Assembly (NCBI GenBank): GCA_039817385.1
Contig: JBCBVY010000001.1
Span: forward strand, 1-64,000
DNA: 64,000 nucleotides
Origin: JBCBCP01 sp039817385
GTDB lineage: Bacteria > Pseudomonadota > Alphaproteobacteria > Rhodobacterales > Rhodobacteraceae
Reading direction: 5' to 3'
Shown here: positions 42,040 through 52,231 of the stretch, piece by piece
Numbering within the stretch: the stretch's first letter is position 1
Layout of the letters: each line of letters opens with the position of its first letter
Position numbers and translations under genes: made by a program
Notes under the pieces: model-generated
Databases searched by the model: none
What the model was told of the DNA's origin: nothing
Seen by the model: the letters and a program-made list of their open reading frames with translations, nothing else

Positions 42040-45000
42040 TTAGCTCATCAGCGGCACGTCTTCGTCGCGCGTCACGGTAAAGACCACGTCCTGGTAGTCC
42101 GCATCGCCTGCGTCGAGCAGGTCTTCGACGCCGACCCGAAGCGCGCCGCCGTTGTCGACGCTGCCCGAGAGGAAGTGCTCGATCCCGTCCGGATTGAACG
42201 CCGCGCCAAGCGAATGGTAGATGTCGACATCCACGTCCACGCCCATGTCTTCAAGCTGCGGCTGGGCGCCGGAGAAGTCGAAGATCAGCGTGTCGCTCAG
42301 GGTCTCGACCACATCGGCGCCGTCGCGCACCACGAAGAACGCCAGTTCCTGATCTGCCGCCACATTCTCGATCGTGAAGGTGCCGGAGCCGCCCGGGTCC
42401 TTCACGTTCGCTGCGAGGATGGTGACGTCGCTCGCCGTCATTGTCGCCGCATCGTAGACGAAGTAGCCCAGCGAGTTGTCGAACCCAGCGGTCGAGCTGT
42501 CGAGGGTGACGGTGAAATCCGCCGTGCCGTTGCCGACCAGGTAGTCGTCGAAGGCGACGCCGTTGATCTCGCTTGCGTCCACGGCCTGGCTCTCGATCAG
42601 GTCCACCCCGTTGCCCAGCAACTCTTCGACCAGCGCCAGTTCGGTGGTCTCGTCCTTGAAGGCCGACAGGAAGTTCGCCGTATCCAGGTCGGCATCCACG
42701 GTGAACGTTGTGCCGCCGAAGGTGACTTGCTGGCCGTTGATGGCAAGGTCCGACAGCTCCAGCAGGCCGGCAAAGCTCAACGCGAAGCCTTCCATGACTT
42801 CTTCGAATGTCCGCTCACCGAAGTCGAGCTTGGCCAGAAGCGGATCGTGATCCGAGGCACGGGCAGCCGTTTCGGCGAACTCGCTGTTGACATGGACCAC
42901 GTCGAATTCCGCGTCTTGCGCAAGGCTGCTTGAGACGAGGATGTGGTCGAGCGACTGCGAATTGCCCTGGAAGTTGAAGGTGTAGCGCTCATCCGCCGCC
43001 AGGTTGTTGGTCAGATTGACGAGACCCACAGTCTCCAGGTCGGTCACTGGGCTGACAAATTCGAACTCGTTCAGATCGCCCAGGACAACCACGTTTTCGT
43101 CGGCATTCGCCTCCAGCAGCGAAGTGACAAAGTCCTGCACCGCCTGGCTTTGCGCCTGGCGCTCGTCCAGCGAGCCGTTGACAGTCACGTCTTCCTGCCG
43201 TTCGGCGAAGTCTTGCTCGATCCCGAGGATCGGGGCAGAGCCGCCCTTGGAGGAGAAGTGGTTGTTGACCACCGTCACCTCGTCGAGGCCGAAGTTGAAG
43301 GTTGCCACCAGTGGCAAGCGGCCGCCTTCAAACGCCTCTCCCATGCCCTGACCGCTGATGGTTTGGACGCTGCTTGCATCGAGGCTCACCCGCTCCGGGT
43401 TGTAGAGGAAGGCCGTGCGGATGTTGCCGCCCGGAATGCCGCCCGACAGATCGTCACCGATAAAGGTGTTGTCGACGAAGGCGTAGGTCGGTCCGCCCGC
43501 GTCTTCGATGCTGTCGATCAGCGCCTGTAGCGTCTCCGACGCGGATGTGACGCTGTCCACGCCCTCGGCGCCGGTGTTGTCCTGAATTTCCTGCAAACCG
43601 ATGATGTCCGGTGCGTTCAGGTTGGTCGCGATCTGTTGCGCGATGGTGTCGAAGCGGCCGTTGCCGATGTCGTCGTCAACGCCGTTGCTGACATCCGGCA
43701 AGAGGTTTGCAGGATCTTCGACCACCGTATCGAGGTTCAGCACGTTGTAGCTCGCGATGCTGATCTCGTTGTCGCCAACGGTGATCTCGGTCGTCTCCGC
43801 CGTGAGCCCGCCCGACACAATGTTGGGCGTGAAGTCGACTGTGGGGATGATTTCGAAGTTGCCGAACGAGTAGTTCACAACACCGGTCACATCGCCGAGC
43901 TGATCGCCGACGGCCACATCGGGGAAGTCGAAGTTGAAGACACCGCTGTCCTCGTCGATCTGGATCTTCTCCGGGTTGAAGTCGTCCGGCGAGATGTTGA
44001 GCGTGCCGCGCTCCGACAGGCCCGTGGCATCGGCGCCCAGATCGGCAACGGCGAAGATTTCGCCGAAGCGGTTGGTGCCCGAGACAGCAACCGTGTTCTG
44101 CGCTGTCACCAACATGCCTTCGAGCGCCTCAAAGGCGTCCTGGCCGTCGGTGGTGACGTCGAAGCTGGCAAAGCTGTCGTCGTTGATCGTCATGTTGGGC
44201 AGCACGCGCCCGCCCTGACCGATCAGTTCAGCGGTGACGGTGCCCAGGTCGGCCACGGTTTCGATGGTGGGGCTGGCGATCTGCGTGGTGGGCAGGTTGC
44301 GGGTGCCCGTGCCGCCGGGGAAGAACTCCGACACCTCACCGGTCACGCCGAGGCTGTCGCCAACGGCGACGCTAGGGGCAGAGCCGGTAAAGACGAAGAT
44401 CGCTTCGGATGTGGCATCATCGCCGTCGCCGGTGGGGTCTTGCAGGTAGAAGCCGTTGCTGTCCACCGCCGTGACCACACCCTCGACCCGGACGGTCACG
44501 CCGCTGTCGACGGTGAAGCTGTCCGGCAAGTTGGCGAAGAAGTCAGCTTCGGTTTGCCCGCTCAGCACGAAGGGCGACACATGGCTCGCGCCTTGCACGG
44601 CTGCGATGGTGGTCTCAACGACGCCGGGCGCTGCGATCTCGTGCACGACGGTCGTGTTCGAAACCTCGTTGGTCACGACCAGCAATGGCGTGCCGGACGG
44701 GCTGTCCATTGCAGGCACAAAGATCAGGCCCTCTGGCCCAATGTCACCAGCGTCGTTGACAAGGTTGACATAGTCCGGCGCCGCCGGGTCGGAGATGTCA
44801 AAGACCGCGATGGCATTGGCACGCTCAAGCGCGACAAAGGCAAAGGTCTGCACACCGATCTGACCCACAGTGACGTTTTCCGGCTCGGTGCCTTTGTTGT
44901 CGGACCGCCCATCCGGGTAGATGCCCGCCTCGTCCGCGATCAGGGCCAGCATGGACCCGCTGTCAAAGACCACGGCGCCCGCATCGTCAAAGATCGTGAA

Positions 45001-48000
45001 CGACCGCCCGCCATAGCTGAACAGTTCGTCGAAATCGCCGTCGCCATCCGTATCGCCATCGATGGTGGAGATTTGCAGCCGCCCGAGGGCGTCAGGCTGC
45101 TGCAACGCGGCCGCATCGGGGAATGTCGCGGGGTCCAGCGTGACGCTTGCGATCCGTTCGTCTTCGTCGCGCGCGTCGCCTTCGTTGGCCGTGATGAAAT
45201 AGGTCTGGCCGTCGATTTCAAAGCTCGCGAGACCGTCGGGCATCCGCAGACCCTGCGTCGGCACGGTCTGCAGGTTGAACCCGCCGTCTTCATCGCTGGG
45301 GTCGATCTCGTTGCCCTCTAGGCTGTGATCGACGGTGCCAAGCCCTTCGATGGACGTGATCTCCCCAGTCGCCAAATCGACGGTGGCAATCGCGTTCGCT
45401 TCCTGCAGCGTGACATAAGCCGTGCTGCTGTCCGGCGAAATCGCCACATATTCCGGCTCCAGGTCGAATTCCGCATCGAGGCCCGGGAAGAGGCGCACGC
45501 CGTCAGCGGCCAGCGTTGCGGCGTCGAGACCGGCAAATCCGCTGATCGTGGCCGTCCAATTGGCCGGGGTCGGGTCGGACACATCAATGACCGAGATCGA
45601 GCCCGCCGGATCGGCGTCCGGCAGATCGTTCTCGCCCTCATCTGCGGTTACAACCTTGGTGCCATCCTTGGAGAACGCCACGCTGTCCGGGCCGATGCCG
45701 ACCCCGACGGTCGTGATCAGGCTGTTGTCGGACGCGTTGAAGAAGGCAACCACGCCGTTGGTCTCGGCGCCGTCGGCGACAACCTGCACCGCCGCTGCGA
45801 CGATGCCATTCGCTGTGGCGACCGACGTGATGGACGAGGCGCCTGGCACAAGTGCGGCGATGTCGATGGCGCCAAGGTTCGACGCGCTGAGGTCCGGAGC
45901 GAGTGTGATCACCTCCAGCGTGGTTTGACCACCGGCCACGAAAATCTTGCCGCTTTCGGGGTCGAAGGCGGGGATTTCGGCGCCGCTTGGCGAATCGCTG
46001 CTGACCACCGTGCGGGTAAAGGTCAGCTGTTCAGTAGCCACCGGCGCATCAGGCGTCATGTCGAACGCATCGACGTCGATGATGCGGCTGTCGCTTTCGG
46101 GGCCGGTGTCGGCCTCGTTGAACGCGGTGCCACCGTTGGCCGGGTTAAAGTTGTCGTTGAGGTATTCGGCCAGCGCGTCCTGCTCGGTGCCGTCGTCGGC
46201 GAACGTTGCATCACCCGTCTGGACGTTCTCCTGCTCAAGCGCGACAGGGTTCACGCGCGCCGCGTCGGCGCCCACTTCGCCCACGGCGGGATCGGTGTTG
46301 GTGTTGGGGAAGGGGTAGCCGTCGCCCGCACCGGTGAAATTGCCGTTGTCGTCGAACCGGGGCGAGGCCAGGAAGTCGAGCGTCACAATCCGAAACTCTT
46401 CCGCCGGATCGCCCACAACCGCACCGTTTTCGGCCAGCTGGGCAATCACGTCGCCCGTCTCGGGATCCACGATCGCCGCGTCAATCACCCGCGCGCCGAC
46501 CGCGTTGTCGGCGTCATAGGAAAACTCAACGCCAGAGACCTGCGGGAAGCGGCCCGACACATCGGGCAAAGCGCTGACGCCATGTTCCAGAACGTCGATC
46601 AGCTCTTGGCGGGTCAGCGTCAGAAGCGTCAGGCCGTTGTTGAAGGCCAGCGTGGTCTGGATGTCATTCTGGCTGATGCCGCCTGCCGGTTTGATCACGT
46701 TGCCGTCGCCGTCAACAACTTCGCCGTTGGGGCTGCGCACGGCCTCGGTTCCGCCTGCGGGCACCACCGTCTCACCGATAGAGGCGCGGATGCCGCCGCC
46801 GTTCTTGATCGAGACGACCACGGTGTTGTCGATCTCTTGTGCCGCAGCAAGGTTCGCGTCGGCGGTCAGGTTGCCGAGATTGGTTTCCTGCGTGCGCACG
46901 CCGTCCGGATCGTCGTCTGCGCCGGTGCCCGAACGGTTGCCGTTCAAGAACACATCCGACACGCCAAAGACGTTGCTTTCGGTCGCCACGATCTGCGCCT
47001 CGATGGCGTCGGCAATCGCCTGGACTTCCGCATCGACCAGACCGGTGGCCGCGATGCCGGCCGGGATGTCCACCTGGCCCCGCAGCTGGCCGCTGTTGAA
47101 GTCGGTGGTGTGCAGGTTGACATAGGTGTCACCATCGACGAGGCCCTGCAGCTCTTCGGGGGTCAGGGTAAAGCTGCCGGTGAAGCTGCCAGAGCCATCG
47201 CCGTTGTCCGTCACGGTGAAGTTGCGCACGATGGGCCCGTTTTCGCCCGCGGCACCGCTGTGCAGGTGAATGGCGCTGGTGGGGTTGCCTTCGGCATCGA
47301 CCGGGCCGATGGGCAGCAACGCGTTCGACGCATTGGCGTCCTGCAACCCAGAGAAGGTGCCCGAGATCGTCACCATGCCGGTGGCCGGGTCATATTCGGT
47401 GACCGTGACCGATCCGGTCGCGGCCGTGTCGGGCACGGCCGTGCCGACCTGCTGCGCCTCGCTCATCTCAAACGGGTCCAGCGCGTCGAGCGCCACATCC
47501 AGCACACCCAGATCGTCGGTTGCGAAGGCCCCGGAGACCGCCGCATCGTAGCTGTTGGCGATGATGTTGCCGTCGGCGTCAAAGTCGACCACGAGGCGGC
47601 CCACATATTTGTACGATCCGTCGGTGTTGACCAGCAGCGTGTCCGTCCCGCCGGCATTGGTCACCACCAGCGGATATTGGCCCTGGTCGCTGTCGCCCGC
47701 CCGCGCGCGGTCATCCTCATCAAAGAGGCGGGTGTTAGAGCCACCGGCGACGATGATGTCGACGTCCGTCAGACGCTCTGCCAACGCTTGCTCGATGGTA
47801 AGCTGCTGCATATGCGACAGCAGCACCACCTTGTTCATGGTCGGATTGTCGGCGAGCAGTGTGTCGACTTCGCTCTGGATTTCAGCGGCCAGCGCGTCAA
47901 GCTCGGCATCCGTCGGATTGGCGCCAAAGGGCTGGGGTGCGATGCCCGTGCTGCCAGGGCTGGAGATAGAGGCCAGCGTGGGCGTTGTGGCACCGACAAC

Positions 48001-49647
48001 ACCGATCAGCTCGGCGTTGACGTCGATCACGACCGAGGAAGACACCACGTTGCCCTGCGGCGCTTGCCCCCCGGCCACCTCGAGCGGCGCCAGGTTCGGG
48101 TCGGTCGAGAAGTCGAGGTTGGTCGACAGATACGCAAAATCGGTCCCGCCAAAGTCAACACCGTCAAGTGCTGTGCCGCTGAGCGCGGAGAAGTCGCCCG
48201 GCGCAGAGCCGTCGATCAACGCGGCAAGTTCGGCTGTGCCGAAGTCAAACTCGTGGTTGCCCAGGGCGATGGCTTCGATGCCCAGCTCGTTCTGGATCTG
48301 AATATCTCCGATCCCCGCACTTCCAAACACATCGGCTGAGGCGTCGTAAAACAGCCCCGGGATGATCGCGTCGCCCGAGGACAGGGTCAGCGTGTTGTCG
48401 GCCATGCCGTCACCGCCGAGGTCTTCGGCGCGCAGCGCGTTCAGAACCGCCGACAGGTTTGGCGCGTCCGTCACCGCGGCTGCGCCCGCCTCTTGGTCGG
48501 CGATGTGCAAAAGCTCCAGCGTGAACTCCGCGGGCCCCGCCGGTGCGTTCGACCGACCGGGCGTTTCGGTGGGCTCTCCCAGCGGGCTAAAGGAGCCGAT
48601 GGCGAAATCACCCGTGCCATCGATTTCACGGAACACATGCGCGGGCACGAACGTGCCATCCGGGCCGACCTGCGTGTCGCTGTAGACGCGATCGCCATTT
48701 GCGAGGTCTTCAACCAGCGCGACGGAATCGAACACGGCGCTCCACGGCGCCACATCCGGCGTGCCATCATCGTCGGTGTCCAGATCGTCGCCGTCTGCGC
48801 CCGTGAAACCGCTCACCAGCACATGCGTGACGTTATCGCTGTTTTCAAAGTTCAGATCCGCGACCAGATCGGGCGTGCCTTGCGAGAATGTGCTTTCGGC
48901 AGCCAGGAAGAAGCCGTTGGCGTCAAGCGACTGGCCGGAGAGGTCCACAACCGCTTCGATTGTGCCGCTGCCCCCTGCGCCATCGCCGATCACCAGATAT
49001 GTCAAACCATCAAGCGACCCGTTGGGCGCGCCGGACAGCTCAAAGAATTCATCATTGTCGTCACCGGACTGGTCGATGCGCAACTCGTTGATTGAGACCG
49101 GCACGACACCCGGAGATCCAACGTTCGGCGTGTCCGCCGCAGTGCCGCCCAGAGCCGTTGTGGTCACGGCGCCGAACACTCCATCGACAGAGAAGCGTTC
49201 CGCAATCACGTCAAAGGAGGCGCCGTCGTTGGCGTTAGTATCTGGGTAGCTTGCGAAGTCGATCAGATCGCCAAGATCAACACCGTCACCCGCGGCATCG
49301 GCAAACAGCGTCACGGCGTCACCGGTGCTGCCAAGGCCTGCAGCATTCGCAATGGTGCCGATCTGCACGTTGGTCAGGTCAACAACCGCGCCCCAGACCG
49401 CCTGAAATTCGGCAACATCCGTGCTGTCGGTCAGGACAATGGCCGTCTCGCCCACTGCAAGCATGGTCAGACCGTCGATCTGATCAGCCGTCGTCGGGTC
49501 CTGACTTTCATCATCGTAGAACAAGTTGGGGTCGACGCCCTGCACCCAGGCGGAGGTCCCGACATTCGTGATTTCAAACCAATCGGACGTCAGATCGGTG
49601 CCGCTTTGGCCGGGGAAGATTTCGGTGATGCGCAGGTCGAAAGCCAT
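42040..49647 (-). CDS. Giant secreted multidomain nuclease/5'-nucleotidase (2535 residues)
   Basis: Domains in order: lamin-tail domain (1-150), a second LTD-like region (185-360), 5'-nucleotidase/metallophosphoesterase (375-735; SSGD 423-426, GNHE 463-466), an inserted CHRD domain (735-860), 5'-nucleotidase C-terminal domain (870-1200), a beta-propeller 'choice-of-anchor I' domain (1205-1670), an OB-fold region (1695-1945), an ExeM/NucH-type endonuclease (1960-2280; ASYNVLNLD, Glu2020, NNH2130, GDLNEFE, SDHDP) and a DUF4114-like C-terminus (2380-2525). The usual D-x-H metal site of the nucleotidase reads ADQE. It is very acidic with no signal peptide, which fits type I secretion by a C-terminal signal. 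It could degrade extracellular DNA and dephosphorylate the nucleotides, releasing phosphate. No secretion genes adjoin. Confidence 0.88.
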   Translation of the reverse strand: MAFDLRITEIFPGQSGTDLTSDWFEITNVGTSAWVQGVDPNLFYDDESQDPTTADQIDGLTMLAVGETAIVLTDSTDVAEFQAVWGAVVDLTNVQIGTIANAAGLGSTGDAVTLFADAAGDGVDLGDLIDFASYPDTNANDGASFDVIAERFSVDGVFGAVTTTALGGTAADTPNVGSPGVVPVSINELRIDQSGDDNDEFFELSGAPNGSLDGLTYLVIGDGAGGSGTIEAVVDLSGQSLDANGFFLAAESTFSQGTPDLVADLNFENSDNVTHVLVSGFTGADGDDLDTDDDGTPDVAPWSAVFDSVALVEDLANGDRVYSDTQVGPDGTFVPAHVFREIDGTGDFAIGSFSPLGEPTETPGRSNAPAGPAEFTLELLHIADQEAGAAAVTDAPNLSAVLNALRAEDLGGDGMADNTLTLSSGDAIIPGLFYDASADVFGSAGIGDIQIQNELGIEAIALGNHEFDFGTAELAALIDGSAPGDFSALSGTALDGVDFGGTDFAYLSTNLDFSTDPNLAPLEVAGGQAPQGNVVSSSVVIDVNAELIGVVGATTPTLASISSPGSTGIAPQPFGANPTDAELDALAAEIQSEVDTLLADNPTMNKVVLLSHMQQLTIEQALAERLTDVDIIVAGGSNTRLFDEDDRARAGDSDQGQYPLVVTNAGGTDTLLVNTDGSYKYVGRLVVDFDADGNIIANSYDAAVSGAFATDDLGVLDVALDALDPFEMSEAQQVGTAVPDTAATGSVTVTEYDPATGMVTISGTFSGLQDANASNALLPIGPVDAEGNPTSAIHLHSGAAGENGPIVRNFTVTDNGDGSGSFTGSFTLTPEELQGLVDGDTYVNLHTTDFNSGQLRGQVDIPAGIAATGLVDAEVQAIADAIEAQIVATESNVFGVSDVFLNGNRSGTGADDDPDGVRTQETNLGNLTADANLAAAQEIDNTVVVSIKNGGGIRASIGETVVPAGGTEAVRSPNGEVVDGDGNVIKPAGGISQNDIQTTLAFNNGLTLLTLTRQELIDVLEHGVSALPDVSGRFPQVSGVEFSYDADNAVGARVIDAAIVDPETGDVIAQLAENGAVVGDPAEEFRIVTLDFLASPRFDDNGNFTGAGDGYPFPNTNTDPAVGEVGADAARVNPVALEQENVQTGDATFADDGTEQDALAEYLNDNFNPANGGTAFNEADTGPESDSRIIDVDAFDMTPDAPVATEQLTFTRTVVSSDSPSGAEIPAFDPESGKIFVAGGQTTLEVITLAPDLSASNLGAIDIAALVPGASSITSVATANGIVAAAVQVVADGAETNGVVAFFNASDNSLITTVGVGIGPDSVAFSKDGTKVVTADEGENDLPDADPAGSISVIDVSDPTPANWTATISGFAGLDAATLAADGVRLFPGLDAEFDLEPEYVAISPDSSTAYVTLQEANAIATVDLATGEITSIEGLGTVDHSLEGNEIDPSDEDGGFNLQTVPTQGLRMPDGLASFEIDGQTYFITANEGDARDEDERIASVTLDPATFPDAAALQQPDALGRLQISTIDGDTDGDGDFDELFSYGGRSFTIFDDAGAVVFDSGSMLALIADEAGIYPDGRSDNKGTEPENVTVGQIGVQTFAFVALERANAIAVFDISDPAAPDYVNLVNDAGDIGPEGLIFVPAMDSPSGTPLLVVTNEVSNTTVVHEIAAPGVVETTIAAVQGASHVSPFVLSGQTEADFFANLPDSFTVDSGVTVRVEGVVTAVDSNGFYLQDPTGDGDDATSEAIFVFTGSAPSVAVGDSLGVTGEVSEFFPGGTGTRNLPTTQIASPTIETVADLGTVTAELIGQGGRVLPNMTINDDSFASFDVTTDGQDAFEALEGMLVTAQNTVAVSGTNRFGEIFAVADLGADATGLSERGTLNISPDDFNPEKIQIDEDSGVFNFDFPDVAVGDQLGDVTGVVNYSFGNFEIIPTVDFTPNIVSGGLTAETTEITVGDNEISIASYNVLNLDTVVEDPANLLPDVSNGVDDDIGNGRFDTIAQQIATNLNAPDIIGLQEIQDNTGAEGVDSVTSASETLQALIDSIEDAGGPTYAFVDNTFIGDDLSGGIPGGNIRTAFLYNPERVSLDASSVQTISGQGMGEAFEGGRLPLVATFNFGLDEVTVVNNHFSSKGGSAPILGIEQDFAERQEDVTVNGSLDERQAQSQAVQDFVTSLLEANADENVVVLGDLNEFEFVSPVTDLETVGLVNLTNNLAADERYTFNFQGNSQSLDHILVSSSLAQDAEFDVVHVNSEFAETAARASDHDPLLAKLDFGERTFEEVMEGFALSFAGLLELSDLAINGQQVTFGGTTFTVDADLDTANFLSAFKDETTELALVEELLGNGVDLIESQAVDASEINGVAFDDYLVGNGTADFTVTLDSSTAGFDNSLGYFVYDAATMTASDVTILAANVKDPGGSGTFTIENVAADQELAFFVVRDGADVVETLSDTLIFDFSGAQPQLEDMGVDVDVDIYHSLGAAFNPDGIEHFLSGSVDNGGALRVGVEDLLDAGDADYQDVVFTVTRDEDVPLMS

Positions 49648-50171
49648 TCTGGTGTCCTAGTAGTAAGAATCAATACGTGCGTGTGTAGGCCCTTGGCCCG
49701 CTTAGGACCGCACAAAGACCAGCATACGTGACAGTACTGCGACATTCGCAAAACCTTCATATTTTGGGGAAGATTGCGCCACATCAGTGCGGTACTCCTT
49801 CGCCTGCCGCGCGTGCTAATGCGGGACACCGCGCGGCGTGCGCGAGGTGCAGACCAAGGATGACCTTGGCCCGCCTTCAACGTGCTGCACGCTACACGTG
49901 ACCGATTGGGGGACCCGCGACGCTGGCCAGGCATATCGGACTGGAGACCGGCTTTGATGACCCGCCTGGTGTTAACGTCGCCTTTGAACAGGTGCGTGTC
50001 GTAGCACCGATATCCACCGAGCCTTTAACCCAGCAGCAACCCAGCATGGACGCACAGCATCCAAAGGGTGGTGCGGGTCCCGCACGCAAGAGTTGCTCAA
50101 AAGTCCAGATCGCGCAGAATATGCAATTCAAACAACACCGCACGACAGGCGTAAATAGACGATGATCGAAA
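49648..50171. other. Promoter region of the exoprotein gene and island right end
   Basis: 524 bases between the exoprotein start and the tRNA. No integrase or other gene is recognised. One plus-strand frame (from about 49917 to 50160) is open without a start codon and could be a decayed gene end. Confidence 0.4.
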
Positions 50172-50261
50172 TGGCGGAGAGACAGGGATTCGAACCCTGG
50201 GTGGGCTTGCACCCACAACGGTTTTCGAGACCGCCCCGTTCGACCACTCCGGCACCTCTCC
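50172..50261 (-). tRNA. tRNA-Ser (anticodon CGA)
   Basis: A 90-base class II tRNA with encoded CCA. The 5' acceptor strand GGAGAGG pairs with TCTCTCC near the 3' end; D-loop AGTGGTCGAACGG; anticodon arm GCGGT-CTCGAAA-ACCGT gives CGA at 34-36; long variable arm; T-arm GGGTTCGAATCCC. It reads UCG codons, abundant in this GC-rich genome. Its 3' end is repeated at 40255-40267. Confidence 0.95.
50174..50186 (+). repeat. att-like direct repeat, right copy (inside tRNA-Ser 3' end)
   Basis: Identical to 40255-40267. On the minus strand it covers the T-arm base, acceptor 3' strand and first C of the CCA end. Confidence 0.5.
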
Positions 50262-50419
50262 GCGAAGGGTCATGAGGCGCCCGTGTAATCGGGGCGTGCG
50301 CCGCTGGCAAGGGTCAAATCGGCCCTTGGCCTGCGCGGATAAACGCAGATGTCATTGCAAAGCGGTTGCCACGCGCGCGGCGCGCAATAAGCTGAGAGGA
50401 GAACCATGAAAGGACCGTA

Positions 50420-51244
50420 ATGCGCGCCGCCCTCTCTGCTTTTACCCTCTGCTTCGCTCTCATGCTGGGCTCTGCCCTGCACGCCGCCGACCGAGCGCGG
50501 CTTGAGGCCTTCCTGAACGTGACCGGCTTTGACGTCGCTTTGGAGAGTATCGCGCTCAGCGCGGACAGCGCCCCGGAGATGATTGGCCTTGCCGCGGATG
50601 ATTTCGGCATACGCTGGTCGCTGATGACGCGGGAGGTCTTTGAAACGGGCTTGATGCACGAAATGGCGCTCGACATCCTTGAACAGACGCTTGCGCCGCA
50701 CCTTTTGGCCCACGCAGCGGAGTTTTATGCGTCGACCCTCGGGCAGCGGCTGGTGGCGGCCGAAAACGCCTCTCACATGGTCGAGGATGACGACGCCAAG
50801 CGCGCCGAAGGGGACGCGATCATCGCGCAGCTGGATGCGGATGGCGCCTCCCGGCTTGGCCTGCTGTCGCGCCTGAATGCGGCGGCGGGCAGCGCCGATC
50901 ACAGCGTGCGGGCGGTGCAGGAAATCCAGGTGCGGTTCCTGATGGCGGCCGCCCGTGCCGGGGTGATCGGCCTGCGCATGGAAGAGGGTGACCTGCGCGC
51001 CGCGCTTGCCGAGGGGGAAGACGAATTGCGCGCAGCGCTCAAGGCGTCGGCGATGGCCGGGGCCGCCTACACGTACCAGGACTTCAGCAACGCCGATGTG
51101 GCCGATTACGCCGCCGCGCTGGAGCATCCCGACATGCGCGCCGTCTATGAGCTGATGAACGCGGTCCAGTCAGAGATCATGGCCAACCGCTTCGAAGAGC
51201 TGGCCCGCCGTATGGCCGCAGTCGGCCCGTCGGAGGAGCTGTAG
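50420..51244 (+). CDS. DUF2059-type exported protein, copy 1
   Basis: A 274-residue protein with a signal peptide (MRAALSAFTLCFALMLGSALHAA). The mature protein is all-helical with two DUF2059-like repeats (around 70-140 and 150-230), containing stretches such as LAPHLLAHAAEFYASTLGQRLV. The function of the family is unknown. The next gene is a paralogue starting directly after its stop codon, so the two are co-translated and may form a heteromer. Confidence 0.75.
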   Translation: MRAALSAFTLCFALMLGSALHAADRARLEAFLNVTGFDVALESIALSADSAPEMIGLAADDFGIRWSLMTREVFETGLMHEMALDILEQTLAPHLLAHAAEFYASTLGQRLVAAENASHMVEDDDAKRAEGDAIIAQLDADGASRLGLLSRLNAAAGSADHSVRAVQEIQVRFLMAAARAGVIGLRMEEGDLRAALAEGEDELRAALKASAMAGAAYTYQDFSNADVADYAAALEHPDMRAVYELMNAVQSEIMANRFEELARRMAAVGPSEEL

Positions 51245-52033
51245 ATGCGCGCGTTCGCCCTCCTTTCCCTGCTGCTGTGGCCCGGGGCGCTGCTGGCGAC
51301 AACCGCGCCCGAGTTCGAACGCGCCTTGCGCTTGCCCGAACTGGCCGTGACCCTCGCCGCGGAGGCGGCGCGCACGGCGTCCCAGATCGATGACGACATG
51401 CTGGGCGGGGAGGGGGGCAGCGTCTTTGCCACCCAGATCGCCCATATCAACGACCCGGCGCGGCTCGCGGCAGAAATCGCCGATGGGCTGGCCGCGAGCC
51501 TGCCCAAAGATGTCGCGCGCCCCGTCCTGTCGTTCCTGCAAAGCCCGCAAGGCCAGAACATTATCGCGCTGGAGCTCAGCGCGCGGCAGGCCTTTCTTGA
51601 CCCGGAGGTCGAAGCGTTTGCCCGCGGCGCGGCTGAGGACAGCCCCTTTGCCGCGCAGATCGACCAGTTGATCGCCTCTGGCGACATGATCACAGAGAAC
51701 CGCGAGACCGCGGCCCTGACCACAGCGGCCTTCTACCGCGGCCTGCGCGCGGGCGGCGCGCTGGACCTTTCGGACGCCCAGATCGACGATCTGGCGCAAG
51801 AGCAGGCCAGCGGCGCGGACGCGGACACGCGCGGCTGGCTCGAAGGGTTCTTCAGCCTTGCCTACTCGCCGCTCGATCCCGGTGAGATCGACGTGCTCGT
51901 CGCCTTTTGGGAGACCGATGAAGGCATCGCCTTCTCCCGCGCGCTCTATGACGTCTATGATGCCGCTTATATTGACCGCTGGTTCGCAATGGGCCGCGCG
52001 GCGGCGCTTTTCATGGTGGCCGAAGACATCTGA
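51245..52033 (+). CDS. DUF2059-type exported protein, copy 2
   Basis: A 262-residue paralogue of the upstream gene with its own signal peptide (MRAFALLSLLLWPGALLATTA). Similar helical segments: PVLSFLQSPQGQNIIALELSARQAFLD and the later LAYSPLDPGEIDVLVAFWETDEGIAFSRALYD. Starts with ATG right after the preceding TAG. Unknown periplasmic role. Confidence 0.72.
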   Translation: MRAFALLSLLLWPGALLATTAPEFERALRLPELAVTLAAEAARTASQIDDDMLGGEGGSVFATQIAHINDPARLAAEIADGLAASLPKDVARPVLSFLQSPQGQNIIALELSARQAFLDPEVEAFARGAAEDSPFAAQIDQLIASGDMITENRETAALTTAAFYRGLRAGGALDLSDAQIDDLAQEQASGADADTRGWLEGFFSLAYSPLDPGEIDVLVAFWETDEGIAFSRALYDVYDAAYIDRWFAMGRAAALFMVAEDI

Positions 52034-52231
52034 CGCCATCTGCTCCAGGCCTGCTTGACACCTGCCACATTTGCTCGCATAAGCGCGCCACACCGGGCGG
52101 CGCGTGTCACCCGGTCTATTATTTTTCGCCCTGATCAGGGCGCGCGGTCCGAGGCGGCGCAAGCCACAAACACCCAAGCCCTTCACGCAAGGGCCGGGGG
52201 CCACAGGACGCGGCAGACAAAGGAAGAGACC

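Noticed and set aside
45325..48339. A 1004-codon open frame on the plus strand opposite the giant exoprotein gene
   Set aside because: It is the mirror of a GC-rich gene with low stop density. The minus frame shows clear domains; the plus translation has none and no ribosome site.
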